A stretch of DNA of 51,042 nt, from the NCBI GenBank assembly GCA_002471345.1, contig DKPS01000151.1, positions 1 to 51,042 of the forward strand, in the 5' to 3' direction. Source of the stretch: Saprospiraceae bacterium UBA7328. GTDB taxonomy: Bacteria > Bacteroidota > Bacteroidia > Chitinophagales > Saprospiraceae. Below, piece by piece: positions 42,846 to 51,042 of the stretch. The number at the start of each line of letters is the position of its first letter. The stretch's first letter is position 1. Made by a program: the position numbers and the translations under genes. Under the pieces are notes generated by a model. It did not search any database and was not told where the DNA came from. It was given only the letters and a program-made list of their open reading frames with translations.

Positions 42846-43843
42846 AGGTTTTTGTCACAGGAGGTACGGGGTTTATTGGATCTTATGTATTACAAGCAAT
42901 AAGAGAAGCAGGTTATCGGGATATTATAGCTGGTAAAAGAAAGTCGAGTAGAACTGAATTAGTAAAAGACATTGAAGGGATTACCTGGATAGAGTGTGAC
43001 CTTTTTGATGTCATGCAGATGGAAGAAATTATTTCAGGCTGTGATACGATCATACACATTGCTGGTTCAGTATCTTTTTCTCCTTGGAGGAAGGATCAAA
43101 TATTTAAAACTAATGTGGATGCTACTGCCAATCTTGTAAATATTGCATTAGATCTAAATGTCAAAAGATTTATTCATTTTTCCTCAGTATCAGCATTTGG
43201 GATTTCATCCAAAAAAATAGATGAATCAAAAGCCTGGACTGAAAACAAATCCAAGTTGTACTATTCTTTTTCTAAATATCAGGGAGAAAAGGAGGCTTGG
43301 AGAGGGTTTGCAGAAGGCCTCAATTTGTCAATCATAAACCCATCTTTTACAATAGGGGGAGGATTTTGGAATGATGGACCTATGAGCATGATTTCTAAAA
43401 TAGATAAAGGACTTAACTTTTACCCTTCTGGCACTAACGGATGCGTGGATGTTAGAGACATTGCAGAACTGTGTCTCATTTTGATGAAAAGAGAGGATAT
43501 GTCAGGACAAAAATTTATATGCAGTGGGCATAATATTTCTCATTTTGATCTTATGAAAAAAATGTGTGATGAATTAGAAAAGCCCCATCCTACAAAAGCA
43601 ATCAAAGGATTATTCGGGAACTTGGCTTGGAGAGGAGCTTCTTTAGCTGCAAGGATTCAAGGAAAGGAGACATTGCTTTCTAAAGAAGCCTATATCATAT
43701 CTTCTACTAATCTTAGTTATGATAATTCCAAAAGTGAAAAACAATTAGATATGAATTATAGATCTCTTGAAGAGACCATAAAAGAGACTATAGCATGTTA
43801 TGTGAAAAGTAAGAAAGATAGAAGAGACTATGGTATTCTATAA
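42842..43843 (+). CDS. NAD-dependent epimerase/dehydratase (extended SDR, dihydroflavonol-reductase-like)
   Basis: A 333-aa extended SDR. TGGTGFIG at residues 6-13 is the NAD-binding loop, IIHIAGSVSFSPW and FIHFSSVSAFG hold strand and Ser of the active site, and YYSFSKYQGEKEA gives Y-x-x-x-K. The SPWRKDQIFKTNVDAT stretch is typical of the Bacteroidota dihydroflavonol-4-reductase/3-beta-HSD-like group. Substrate unknown. It starts inside the anmK stop (4-bp overlap), so it is translationally coupled to anmK, and its end overlaps the convergent DUF1080 gene by 6 bp. Confidence 0.9.
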   Translation: MKVFVTGGTGFIGSYVLQAIREAGYRDIIAGKRKSSRTELVKDIEGITWIECDLFDVMQMEEIISGCDTIIHIAGSVSFSPWRKDQIFKTNVDATANLVNIALDLNVKRFIHFSSVSAFGISSKKIDESKAWTENKSKLYYSFSKYQGEKEAWRGFAEGLNLSIINPSFTIGGGFWNDGPMSMISKIDKGLNFYPSGTNGCVDVRDIAELCLILMKREDMSGQKFICSGHNISHFDLMKKMCDELEKPHPTKAIKGLFGNLAWRGASLAARIQGKETLLSKEAYIISSTNLSYDNSKSEKQLDMNYRSLEETIKETIACYVKSKKDRRDYGIL

Positions 43844-45196
43844 TTCTCTGATTTTGATATTCTTGAAATGTACAGTATCACCATGATCTTGTAAAACTAT
43901 AACTCCACTTTCTTTTTGTCCGAAATCTTTATATTCAGCATACTTACTTTTCTCTACCAGTGCTCTAAAAGTTTGACTGTGCCTATTATACTCCACAATT
44001 TTCACATTATTAAGCCAATGCTCGACATGACCATTATTGATGATGATCTTTGCTCTATTCCACTGATTTTTGAAGAATCTTTTATGTCTGTTTGATTTCT
44101 CTGTAAGGTTGTCAGCTCTAATTAGGTCATATAGTGACCCTAAGGTCCTATTCCCATTTTTACCCTTCTTGGCATCTGGATGGAGGTTGTCATCCAGTAT
44201 TTGGAACTCAAGACCAATAGCATTTTCCTTTGCTAATTCTTCTGGTAGAAGTAAATATTTTATTCCACTATTGGCTTTCTCAGTTATTTTAAAATCTACT
44301 ATTAATTCGAAATTGTCATATTCGAAATCAGTTTTTATATCTGCTCTTTGGATTGGATTTGCTCCTTCATTTATGGATAATATACCATTAGATATACTCC
44401 ATTGAGTTTTCATATTTGTTTTTTGAGAAACAGCGCTCCAGCCACTCATGTCTTCACCATTCCAAAGCAGCTTCCAACCTTTTCTTTTCTCATTTTCAGT
44501 GAGCTTATTGAGTACATAATTGTATTCTGGGATTCTAGTTGATGCAGGGGTTTGATAAGAGTTAAGGTCAGTTGTTAGGATTCTTATGTTCTTCCACCTT
44601 ATAAGACGTCCGGCATCTTTTTCTGATCCTATACTATGCACTTGCAGTGCAATGATGCCTTCTAAGGTTAAATCATCGACCAGATTAGCACATTGAGTAC
44701 CATTTATCCATGTTTTAATATTTGGACCTATTGCTTCTATTCTAATTTGATTCCACTTCCCATTTATAAATGCATCCTGCCCATTTTCATTTTCACTCAA
44801 TGGGTAAATCCAACCTCTTCTTGCCTCGTCATAGATGCCACCGGACCACTTTCGATCAGAAGGATCCAGTTCAAACTGGTAGCCATGTACTCTCCCTTTC
44901 ATTATATCCTCTTTGCTTTCACTTCTGAATTGTATTCCAGAGTTAATATTGGGATCTAACCATACATCCATCTCCAAAATGAAATCACCATATTTCTTTT
45001 CTGTGGCTAAAAAGCTATTAGGCGTTCCTGTTCTTGTTGTTCCTATTATTTCCTGGTTTTCTACGGTATACTCAGCACTGCCATTTATTTTTTCCCAACC
45101 CGTTAGATCTTTTCCATTGAATAAAGGTTGCCAATCCTGAGCCGTAGTTATAAATGGAATGAGTACAAGTACTATATGGAATATTTTTTTTTGCAT
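43838..45196 (-). CDS. Two-domain DUF1080 protein (3-keto-disaccharide hydrolase-like), exported
   Basis: A 452-aa protein with a signal peptide (KKIFHIVLVLIPFITTAQ). Two DUF1080 beta-sandwich domains: about residues 22-200 (LFNGKDLTGWEKING, ILEMDVWLDPNINSGIQFRS, YQFELDPSDRKWSGGIYDE) and about 235-450 (LLWNGEDMSGWS, FELIVDFKITEKANSGIKYLL, GLEFQILDDNLHPDAKKGKNG, HWLNNVKIVEYNR). The NGxDLxGW and NSGI blocks are diagnostic. DUF1080 enzymes characterised in Bacteroides cleave 3-keto-disaccharides or 3-keto-glycosides. Start at 45196 is 5 bp after the upstream stop. Last gene of the cluster; the upstream propeller/cytochrome protein could be the oxidant producing keto-sugars. Confidence 0.88.
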   Translation of the reverse strand: MQKKIFHIVLVLIPFITTAQDWQPLFNGKDLTGWEKINGSAEYTVENQEIIGTTRTGTPNSFLATEKKYGDFILEMDVWLDPNINSGIQFRSESKEDIMKGRVHGYQFELDPSDRKWSGGIYDEARRGWIYPLSENENGQDAFINGKWNQIRIEAIGPNIKTWINGTQCANLVDDLTLEGIIALQVHSIGSEKDAGRLIRWKNIRILTTDLNSYQTPASTRIPEYNYVLNKLTENEKRKGWKLLWNGEDMSGWSAVSQKTNMKTQWSISNGILSINEGANPIQRADIKTDFEYDNFELIVDFKITEKANSGIKYLLLPEELAKENAIGLEFQILDDNLHPDAKKGKNGNRTLGSLYDLIRADNLTEKSNRHKRFFKNQWNRAKIIINNGHVEHWLNNVKIVEYNRHSQTFRALVEKSKYAEYKDFGQKESGVIVLQDHGDTVHFKNIKIREL

Positions 45197-45201
45197 TTCT
45201 C

Positions 45202-47415
45202 TTATTTTGAAGGCCAAGCCTCGATTTCTTGTTGAGTGAAAAGCTCTTGCCGGTCTTTGAGTTTTTCTCTCATTTCTTCAATCAGTTCAGTCGAAAATCT
45301 CTCGTGACTAGAGCTAAAACTATTTCTTATCCATAGTAAAATATCACGGATCTTTTCATCTGTGAACTCTGGGTTATTCTTAATTCCTGGCATAGCCGCA
45401 TTGAATGAATATTCCACTCCATCCATTACAAATGGGCCTTCCATTCCTTGCAATGCAATAAGTACGAGCTGTTCTGATGGTCCATTGAGAAATGGAGATT
45501 CATATAAAGGTGGACCGATTGATTCTATTCCTTTGCCATCTCTTCCATGGCATGTTGCGCAGTATTGATGATAAAGAAAGAGGCCCTTTGTCCGGGGATC
45601 CGTTACATCTTCAAAATTGAGTTTCGGGTTTTGGCTTATGCCTTCTATGGCGTTTTTTTCAGATTCTTTTATAAGTTGTACTATTTTGAGTGTTGTATCA
45701 TCAGGTATGTGTTTTTTGGCAAAATCAATATCCTTGATACCACTGACAATTGCTTCTGCATAAATATCATTTGGGTTTTCATCTACAGTTATTTCTTCCC
45801 ACTTCTTTTTGAATGGATTTCGAGAACTTTGACTTGAAAGGTAAGCCACTTGAAGATCCACGCTTTCATGATTGAGCTTGTCGGCAGCAGTAAAACATGC
45901 TGTAAAATCTTCATCAGTGATATCTTCAAGATAATATTGAACTAAATTGAGAGCAGTGATTATAATCTCAGGGTCTGAAGAATTTTGTATGGTATTACTT
46001 AAATCTGACCCAGTGAGTTCATTCATGCCTTCTAGTGTCCAGAGCGAATGAATAGCGCTAACATTATTGTAGTCAGCATTAAGTATGCTTCTGACTTTTT
46101 GAACAGTACTTTTTTCTCCATTGAGAACTAAATATTCTTGAGCTTTTATCCTTTCCCAATATCTAGGAGATGATAAGAGAGGTAACCAATCATCTTCTTT
46201 GTATGTACTATAATCTTTGTGTTTATATTTAAAACCGTCTTTTCTTAGTCTATATATTCTCCCTCCATCTTCATTTTTATCTAGCCCAATCTTCTTTACT
46301 AAGTCTATCAAATAGGTAGTCAAATATGCCCTGTGTTGGATAATGCCCTTCCTCATATCTACTATATACATATTGCCATCTGGTCCATCGAATAAGTTCA
46401 CTGGCCTGAATGTTTCGTCTTTTGACACAATAAATTCACTGATCGTATCTGTCATACTAGCCGTCACCATTCCATCTTTAGTTCCCATTTCATATCTCTT
46501 AATGAGATTGGCTTCTGGCCCACATACAAAAGCATTTCCGGTATAGTCATCCCCAAAAGCGTCCCCTTTAAAAATGAGTGGACTACAAGCAGAAGTGAAA
46601 TTGCTGACTTTTCCATCAGGCATAAGCACGCCCTTTTGATAGCCTCTATTTACAGCAGTGGCTTGGTAAGGGTAGAATTTTCTTGTGCCAACTATGTTGC
46701 TCTTGTATACATTTTTCCTTTCTAAATATTCATTTTGATCAAAACTATTAGGTAGGACATGATCCCCAAAAAGTGGATTACTATTGTCATTATAGAATAG
46801 CCTTCCAGCTCTATCATTAGTAATACCCCATTGACCACGATATATAGTTGGTTCGATCTCCCATAATCCATTTGTGAGCCTATACCTCCGATCCGATTTA
46901 GCATTATATATCCAGTTGTCAATATTGTAAAGGAGGCCATTTGGCATATGTTCGACATTACCTCCATTGGTATACATGCTATCTACGAGTATTCTTTCTC
47001 CTGCAGTATCATCATCTTTTACTTCTACCCACCAAAGATTAGGTGGCTCTGCATAAAGTAGCCCGCCATTATAATATTTGATAGCCCTTGGTAAAACTAA
47101 TTCATCTAAAAAAACGACTTTTTCATCTGGGCTTCCATCTTTATCATTGTCCTTGAAAAAAGAAATTCTGCCATCAGGATAGTCTTCATCAGATCCGTCA
47201 ATATCTCTCATATATCCTGTCAACTCTACAGTCCAAATCCTACCCTTTAAATCAAAGTCTAATGCCACAGGCCCTGTTAACAAGGGCTCAGTGATCAATG
47301 CATCCATCTTAAAGCCTTCTTTCAGAATAAATTCTTCACTATAGTCTTTCTGATCCGAACATGACATTAAAATGACAATAGTGAAAAGGAAAATGCAGTG
47401 GAGAGTTTTATTCAT
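45202..47415 (-). CDS. PVC-type propeller dehydrogenase with C-terminal cytochrome c, lipoprotein
   Basis: A 737-aa lipoprotein (lipobox VILMSC, Cys19). Residues about 25-400 form a propeller with GPVALDFDLKGRIWTVEL, GGNVEHMPNGLLYNIDNWIYNAKSD, RGQWGITNDRAGRLFYN and DGPDGNMYIVDM, the PVC-type soluble-quinoprotein-like membrane dehydrogenase signature. About 400-600 is helical and HEAT-like. The end carries YCATCHGRDGKG (Cys619, Cys622, His623) with AMPGI Met675 as the probable second heme ligand. Such proteins oxidise sugars or alcohols in the periplasm and pass electrons to cytochromes; the cofactor and substrate are unknown for most. The gene lies between an oligopeptide-type permease and a DUF1080 gene (5 bp to the latter's start). 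Confidence 0.88.
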   Translation of the reverse strand: MNKTLHCIFLFTIVILMSCSDQKDYSEEFILKEGFKMDALITEPLLTGPVALDFDLKGRIWTVELTGYMRDIDGSDEDYPDGRISFFKDNDKDGSPDEKVVFLDELVLPRAIKYYNGGLLYAEPPNLWWVEVKDDDTAGERILVDSMYTNGGNVEHMPNGLLYNIDNWIYNAKSDRRYRLTNGLWEIEPTIYRGQWGITNDRAGRLFYNDNSNPLFGDHVLPNSFDQNEYLERKNVYKSNIVGTRKFYPYQATAVNRGYQKGVLMPDGKVSNFTSACSPLIFKGDAFGDDYTGNAFVCGPEANLIKRYEMGTKDGMVTASMTDTISEFIVSKDETFRPVNLFDGPDGNMYIVDMRKGIIQHRAYLTTYLIDLVKKIGLDKNEDGGRIYRLRKDGFKYKHKDYSTYKEDDWLPLLSSPRYWERIKAQEYLVLNGEKSTVQKVRSILNADYNNVSAIHSLWTLEGMNELTGSDLSNTIQNSSDPEIIITALNLVQYYLEDITDEDFTACFTAADKLNHESVDLQVAYLSSQSSRNPFKKKWEEITVDENPNDIYAEAIVSGIKDIDFAKKHIPDDTTLKIVQLIKESEKNAIEGISQNPKLNFEDVTDPRTKGLFLYHQYCATCHGRDGKGIESIGPPLYESPFLNGPSEQLVLIALQGMEGPFVMDGVEYSFNAAMPGIKNNPEFTDEKIRDILLWIRNSFSSSHERFSTELIEEMREKLKDRQELFTQQEIEAWPSK

Positions 47416-47467
47416 CTTGTGATATATATACTTGAGATTGGAAAGATATTGAAAAGACTTTAATACT

Positions 47468-48844
47468 CTATTCTAAGGCAATCTTAGGATTAACCCATGA
47501 ATAGAGAATATCAGCCAGTAAATAGGCTAAAATGGTAACTACTGACATCATAATTACCAATCCACTAATAACGGTCCAGTCAGAAATATAGATAGAGTCG
47601 AATAGCAACTTGCCTATACCTGGTATGCTAAATATAATTTCAATGACCAAAGATCCTGCGAATAGGCCTGGAAGACTTCCTGTAAGAATTGTAATGTATG
47701 GGATCATTCCATTTTTTAATACATGCTTATTATACATTCTTTTTTGACTGATGCCTTTTGCTTTCAAAGCTGTGATGAAGTCTGAGGAAAGCACTTCTGA
47801 AAACTTTGATTTCATGATTCTAGACATATATGCTAGAGAAGGAAGAATGATGCAAATAATGGGTAGTGTAAGTTGTGAAAAATTCAATAGAATTTGCTCA
47901 CTGACTGATTTGTCAGCATACCAATATTTTATTCCTGTACTTGGAAAAATATTTGTCCAGGCACCATATCGATCTGTCGTAAAAAATACAACCATTAGAG
48001 TAGCGGTCCAAAAGACAGGCATAGTATAGACAAAAAACATAGCTGATGACGCGTATTTTTCCTTTTTTGTGTCATCATTTTTGATGCTCCAGAGGCCAAG
48101 AAATAGACCCAGCCCCCCGGCAATTATGAAGGAAATTACATTTAATGAAAGAGTCCATTTTAGAGCCTTAATGATTTTGGAATTTGCTGTTCTTCCATCA
48201 GCTTTTGAAATTCCCATTTTACCAGTAAAAATCCCAGTAACGAAAAGATGGAATTGATTTTTAAATCCGTGAATAACCAATTTGGGAAATGTAAATGAAT
48301 TCTTGACTTGACTCAGCTTCTCAAAGCTTTCAATCAATTCGTTGATTGCAGGAATGTCATGGATGTTACCTGTTTTCAATGAAGAAAATAAATAGGCCAA
48401 CTTATTCAAGTCTTTCTCTCTTGATATTTTGGAGAGAATGGATTTGGTTTCAATATTGACAAGGCTATCTAGTGCTCCAACCTCTTGTAGTCCTTTTTGC
48501 CTTTGAATAAAGTCAGTTGAACATTCAATACATTTTGAATAGCGTATTGCTTGTGTGAGAAATGATCTTTCATCATGAAGGATAATTTTATGTAGAGTAT
48601 CAGGGAAGTAGGATGGGATTATATCAAAATAGAACTTTGGAAGATGTTTGTTTTGTCTGATGGCTTCTTTTGTATAGGCTTTTTCGAAGTCTTTTTTGTG
48701 CACTGGTCTTTCCCCAAATGAACTGGACATAAAATCATCAACGGGATCTATGACACTATAGGACTGAAAAAGGTATACTGCACTAATTACTGACAGTAGT
48801 ACAATAAGAGAATGGACTAATTTTTTAAAAGCATAATTATACAA
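47468..48844 (-). CDS. DppB/OppB-type ABC permease with large N-terminal periplasmic segment
   Basis: A 458-aa permease, longer than the usual about 310-340. After a first membrane helix (SLIVLLSVISAVYLF, about residues 12-27) come about 190 residues of soluble, charged sequence with a CIEC motif, then five or so membrane helices starting at WTLSLNVISFIIAGGLGLFLGLW. The cytoplasmic coupling loop is present: FITALKAKGISQKRMYNKHVLKNGMIPYITIL, the EAA-type motif of binding-protein-dependent permeases, followed by IEIIFSIPGIGKLLFDSI, typical of OppB/DppB. A paired OppC/DppC gene and ATPase genes are not next to it. The solute-binding gene lies 33 bp upstream, so it partners with that protein. Confidence 0.87.
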   Translation of the reverse strand: MYNYAFKKLVHSLIVLLSVISAVYLFQSYSVIDPVDDFMSSSFGERPVHKKDFEKAYTKEAIRQNKHLPKFYFDIIPSYFPDTLHKIILHDERSFLTQAIRYSKCIECSTDFIQRQKGLQEVGALDSLVNIETKSILSKISREKDLNKLAYLFSSLKTGNIHDIPAINELIESFEKLSQVKNSFTFPKLVIHGFKNQFHLFVTGIFTGKMGISKADGRTANSKIIKALKWTLSLNVISFIIAGGLGLFLGLWSIKNDDTKKEKYASSAMFFVYTMPVFWTATLMVVFFTTDRYGAWTNIFPSTGIKYWYADKSVSEQILLNFSQLTLPIICIILPSLAYMSRIMKSKFSEVLSSDFITALKAKGISQKRMYNKHVLKNGMIPYITILTGSLPGLFAGSLVIEIIFSIPGIGKLLFDSIYISDWTVISGLVIMMSVVTILAYLLADILYSWVNPKIALE

Positions 48845-48877
48845 CCGTTAGAATATTTTTAGATTCTTTAAAGATAT

Positions 48878-50617
48878 TTATTCTATTGGTTTAAATGCAT
48901 TAGCTATATATCCTGGTCTTCTAGATGTAATAAGAGGATCAAAATTTTTACTAACTAAAATCTTCTCCACTGGGGCATATAGTGTCAATCTGGCATATTC
49001 ATCGTAGATAACTCTCTGCGCAGAGTGGAATAATTCATTTCTTTTCGTTTCCTCTTTAATTTCTTCTAATTCTTCGAGAATTTTATCCAATTCTGGTTTA
49101 GAGAAACGTGCATAATTTTGTCCTTTACCACCTATTTGAGAAGAATGCCATTGATGATAAAGATTTTCTATTGGTGAAAATGTAGCCATCATAGGGGTCA
49201 TTTCAAAATCTCCAGTTTCTAAATTTTGTGGCTTTGTTATCCTAAAGGATTGCGTTATGAGTTCAATTCCAACTCCAGCTTGTTGTGCTCCTTCTTTCAT
49301 TGCAAGTGAAACTCTCTGGCTTAAAGCTGAACTAGATGTATGGAGGCGCATTTGCATCTCCATGAGCTCTCCGTTTATCATTTTATCTACAGTTCCATTC
49401 CCATTGGAATCAGACCAACCTGCTTCTGCTATCAGCGTCTTAGCAGCTTCTATATTATAATCCAAAAGATCTAATCCTGAGTTATAGTATGATCTTCTTT
49501 CAGAAATAACTGAAGAAACTCTTGTTCCGACACCACCTTCTATTACTTCTATTAATCGATCTACGTTAATTAAATGTGCCATTGCCTTTCTCACTCTTTT
49601 ATCAGAAAGAAATGGACTTTCATTATTCAGTTGTAGATAAAGATATCGTTCGAGTTGAGGGGTATAGAAATCATATTTTGAAGAAATTATTTCATCGTCT
49701 TTTAATTCCAAAAATCGTTCACCTGTTGTAGATTGAAGCGTAGCAACATCCATTTCACCGGCAGAAAGCTGATTAATAGCGACTACATCATCTTCTACTA
49801 TTTGAAATATAATCTCTTTGGGGTAGGCTTGAAGAGGAATGCGATCTGGATAATTATTTCCCCAATAATTTTCTTTCCTTTCTAATCTTATGAATTGATC
49901 AGACTCCCATGCAGTGAGTTTATAAGGTCCTGCACCTTCTACTACTTCTCGACTATATTTAGCTTCTTGAAACTGTGATGCAAATTCAGCTAAGGAGGGG
50001 TCAGATTCCACTTGATCCTCATATAGACTTTCGTCTAATAAATCTTCCAAAGAATAGCCTGCCATTACATTATTGGGATCATAAAACTTAATAGGATATA
50101 GTTCTACTCCACAAAGAAAGATCAGGTTGTCCTGGTCAGGCATAGATGTCACAACTGTGAATTTCTTTGGATCATTATTATTTATTGAAATTGAATCAAT
50201 AATCTTCTTATAAATGGTTTTGTATCCGGACAGATTTAATCCTTTGTGATAGATTAATTTAATTGTAAAAAGATAATCTTCAGCCGTTACCGGAGAACCG
50301 TCTGACCAAACTGCATCAGGTAGAATTTCGAACTCATAAGAATACTTTTCAGCATTTATCCCTTCTGTTATAAGAATGGGTTCAGGAAGTTCTTTAACTA
50401 ATAGTGGCTCATACTCCATTGTGATTGGATTTTGCTCACCAAGCATAAACATGACATATTGGTAGACTTCACGACTACTTGATGTTCCATGAAGCAGAGG
50501 GTTGATCCTGTCAGGATCTTTTGCTAATCTTACAATTAGACGTTCAACACTATAATCCTTTTCAGGATTGCATGAAACTAAAAAAGAAAGTACTAAAAGG
50601 TAAATAAGTCGACGCAT
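48878..50617 (-). CDS. Oligopeptide-type ABC transporter substrate-binding lipoprotein (SBP family 5)
   Basis: A 579-aa lipoprotein (lipobox SFLVSC, Cys16; ATG at 50617 chosen because the in-frame ATG at 50653 adds residues before the signal peptide). SBP_bac_5 features: RINPLLHGTSSSREVYQYV, YEFEILPDAVWSDGSPVTAEDYLFTIKL, VEGAGPYKLTAWE-x-x-x-FIRLERKENYWG, KAMAHLINVDRLIEVI and a C-terminal Y-A-R-L-T-L-Y-A-P. Members bind peptides, nickel or other solutes; the ligand is not predictable. It is the first gene of a minus-strand cluster with a permease, a dehydrogenase and a DUF1080 protein. Confidence 0.92.
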   Translation of the reverse strand: MRRLIYLLVLSFLVSCNPEKDYSVERLIVRLAKDPDRINPLLHGTSSSREVYQYVMFMLGEQNPITMEYEPLLVKELPEPILITEGINAEKYSYEFEILPDAVWSDGSPVTAEDYLFTIKLIYHKGLNLSGYKTIYKKIIDSISINNNDPKKFTVVTSMPDQDNLIFLCGVELYPIKFYDPNNVMAGYSLEDLLDESLYEDQVESDPSLAEFASQFQEAKYSREVVEGAGPYKLTAWESDQFIRLERKENYWGNNYPDRIPLQAYPKEIIFQIVEDDVVAINQLSAGEMDVATLQSTTGERFLELKDDEIISSKYDFYTPQLERYLYLQLNNESPFLSDKRVRKAMAHLINVDRLIEVIEGGVGTRVSSVISERRSYYNSGLDLLDYNIEAAKTLIAEAGWSDSNGNGTVDKMINGELMEMQMRLHTSSSALSQRVSLAMKEGAQQAGVGIELITQSFRITKPQNLETGDFEMTPMMATFSPIENLYHQWHSSQIGGKGQNYARFSKPELDKILEELEEIKEETKRNELFHSAQRVIYDEYARLTLYAPVEKILVSKNFDPLITSRRPGYIANAFKPIE

Positions 50618-50710
50618 TCTGAAATATTTGGCCAAAGTGCACAATACAAGCAATTAACAAAAAATAATCCATAGATGAAACCTTAATCGGCGGACTGCAT
50701 TATATGTCTA

Positions 50711-51042
50711 ATGAAAAAAGTACTTATAGCAGGAGGTAGTGGACTTATAGGTAAAAATATTACATCATTACTTTTGTCCTATGGATACCAGGTTGGCATT
50801 TTGTCTAGAGTTAAGAAAGAGGCCACTAATGTTACTTATCATCTTTGGAATTTAGAAACTCAGGATATAGATCTTTCGGTTTTGAGTTATGATTTTATAG
50901 TGAATCTTACAGGTGCGGGTATAGCTGATAAAAATTGGACTGATAAACGCAAGAAGGAAATTATCCGGAGTAGAGTAAAAAGTGCCCAACTGCTTAAAAA
51001 CACTTTCAAGAAGGGTAAAAAAATTCAAGCCATAATCAACGC
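50711..51042 (+). CDS. TIGR01777-type NAD-dependent epimerase (YfcH-like), 3' truncated
   Basis: The frame starts at ATG 50711 and is open to the window end (110 codons seen of about 300 expected). The start KKVLIAGGSGLIGKN is a Rossmann loop GGSGLIG, followed by YGYQVGILSR, and the family-diagnostic VNLTGAGIADKNWTDKRKKEIIRSR near residues 72-97. YfcH-like proteins are NAD-binding SDRs of unclear role. It runs divergently from the substrate-binding gene with a 93-bp gap between them. Confidence 0.9.
   Translation, partial: MKKVLIAGGSGLIGKNITSLLLSYGYQVGILSRVKKEATNVTYHLWNLETQDIDLSVLSYDFIVNLTGAGIADKNWTDKRKKEIIRSRVKSAQLLKNTFKKGKKIQAIIN

Overview
The window is a stretch of an AT-rich Bacteroidota chromosome. 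The evidence is several type IX secretion (T9SS) cargo proteins (one with a clear type B gliding-motility C-terminal domain, one with a type A sorting domain), a giant HYR/SprB/SdrD/DUF11 surface protein, lipoproteins with 'SC' lipoboxes, almost no Shine-Dalgarno sequences, and Bacteroidota-type -7 boxes (TAnnTTTG) ahead of many genes. The mix of giant HYR/DUF11 proteins, a PVC-type cytochrome dehydrogenase and bacillithiol enzymes fits marine or environmental Saprospiria or Cytophagia; I cannot place it more finely. No tRNA, rRNA, CRISPR array, transposase or phage gene was seen.

Layout. 1-7225: 3' part of a giant secreted surface protein (5' end outside the window) with an exact nine-copy 150-bp tandem repeat. 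7226-7520: two terminators. 7521-11588: TetR regulator, an APMAP/strictosidine-synthase-like propeller, an acyl-CoA dehydrogenase behind a palindromic operator candidate, and an SCP2-domain protein. 11835-17479: T9SS type B protein, YpdA (bacillithiol disulfide reductase family), an unlisted 51-aa membrane protein, a lipoprotein, and a YtxJ-type bacilliredoxin. 17771-19162: two FKBP lipoproteins on the minus strand. 19284-21066: molybdenum cofactor genes moaC-moaD-moaE-mocA. 21053-24393: Nudix hydrolase, SDR, CNNM/CorC-like protein, acyltransferase. 24514-28413: T9SS-exported vanadium-haloperoxidase/PAP2-type protein and, 3 nt on, a 559-aa protein with a nucleosidase/phosphorylase-like C-terminus. 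28759-31923: a very large DUF1508/YegP repeat protein with one membrane segment and an unrecognised C-terminal domain.

32018-34566 and 34574-41218 are on the minus strand: amidohydrolase, TlpA-like thioredoxin, pdxH, and an efflux operon (tetR-tolC-MFP-RND) that seems to run into pdxH, with a 17-bp palindrome at its head. 41424-43843 runs the other way: small cytochrome c lipoprotein, anmK, NAD-dependent epimerase. 43838-50617 (minus) is a compact four-gene cluster: oligopeptide-type substrate-binding lipoprotein, a permease with a large extra periplasmic segment, a PVC-type propeller/cytochrome c dehydrogenase, and a two-domain DUF1080 (3-keto-disaccharide hydrolase-like) protein. The window ends inside a TIGR01777-type epimerase.

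Most original leads: the solute-binding/permease/dehydrogenase/DUF1080 cluster, which looks like an uptake-and-oxidation unit for sugar derivatives lacking the usual second permease and ATPases nearby; the DUF1508 mega-repeat protein with a G8 tract just before its membrane segment; the haloperoxidase plus nucleosidase-like pair; the bacillithiol enzyme pair; and several operator-like palindromes. Functions are inferred from motifs read by eye; no database search was run.
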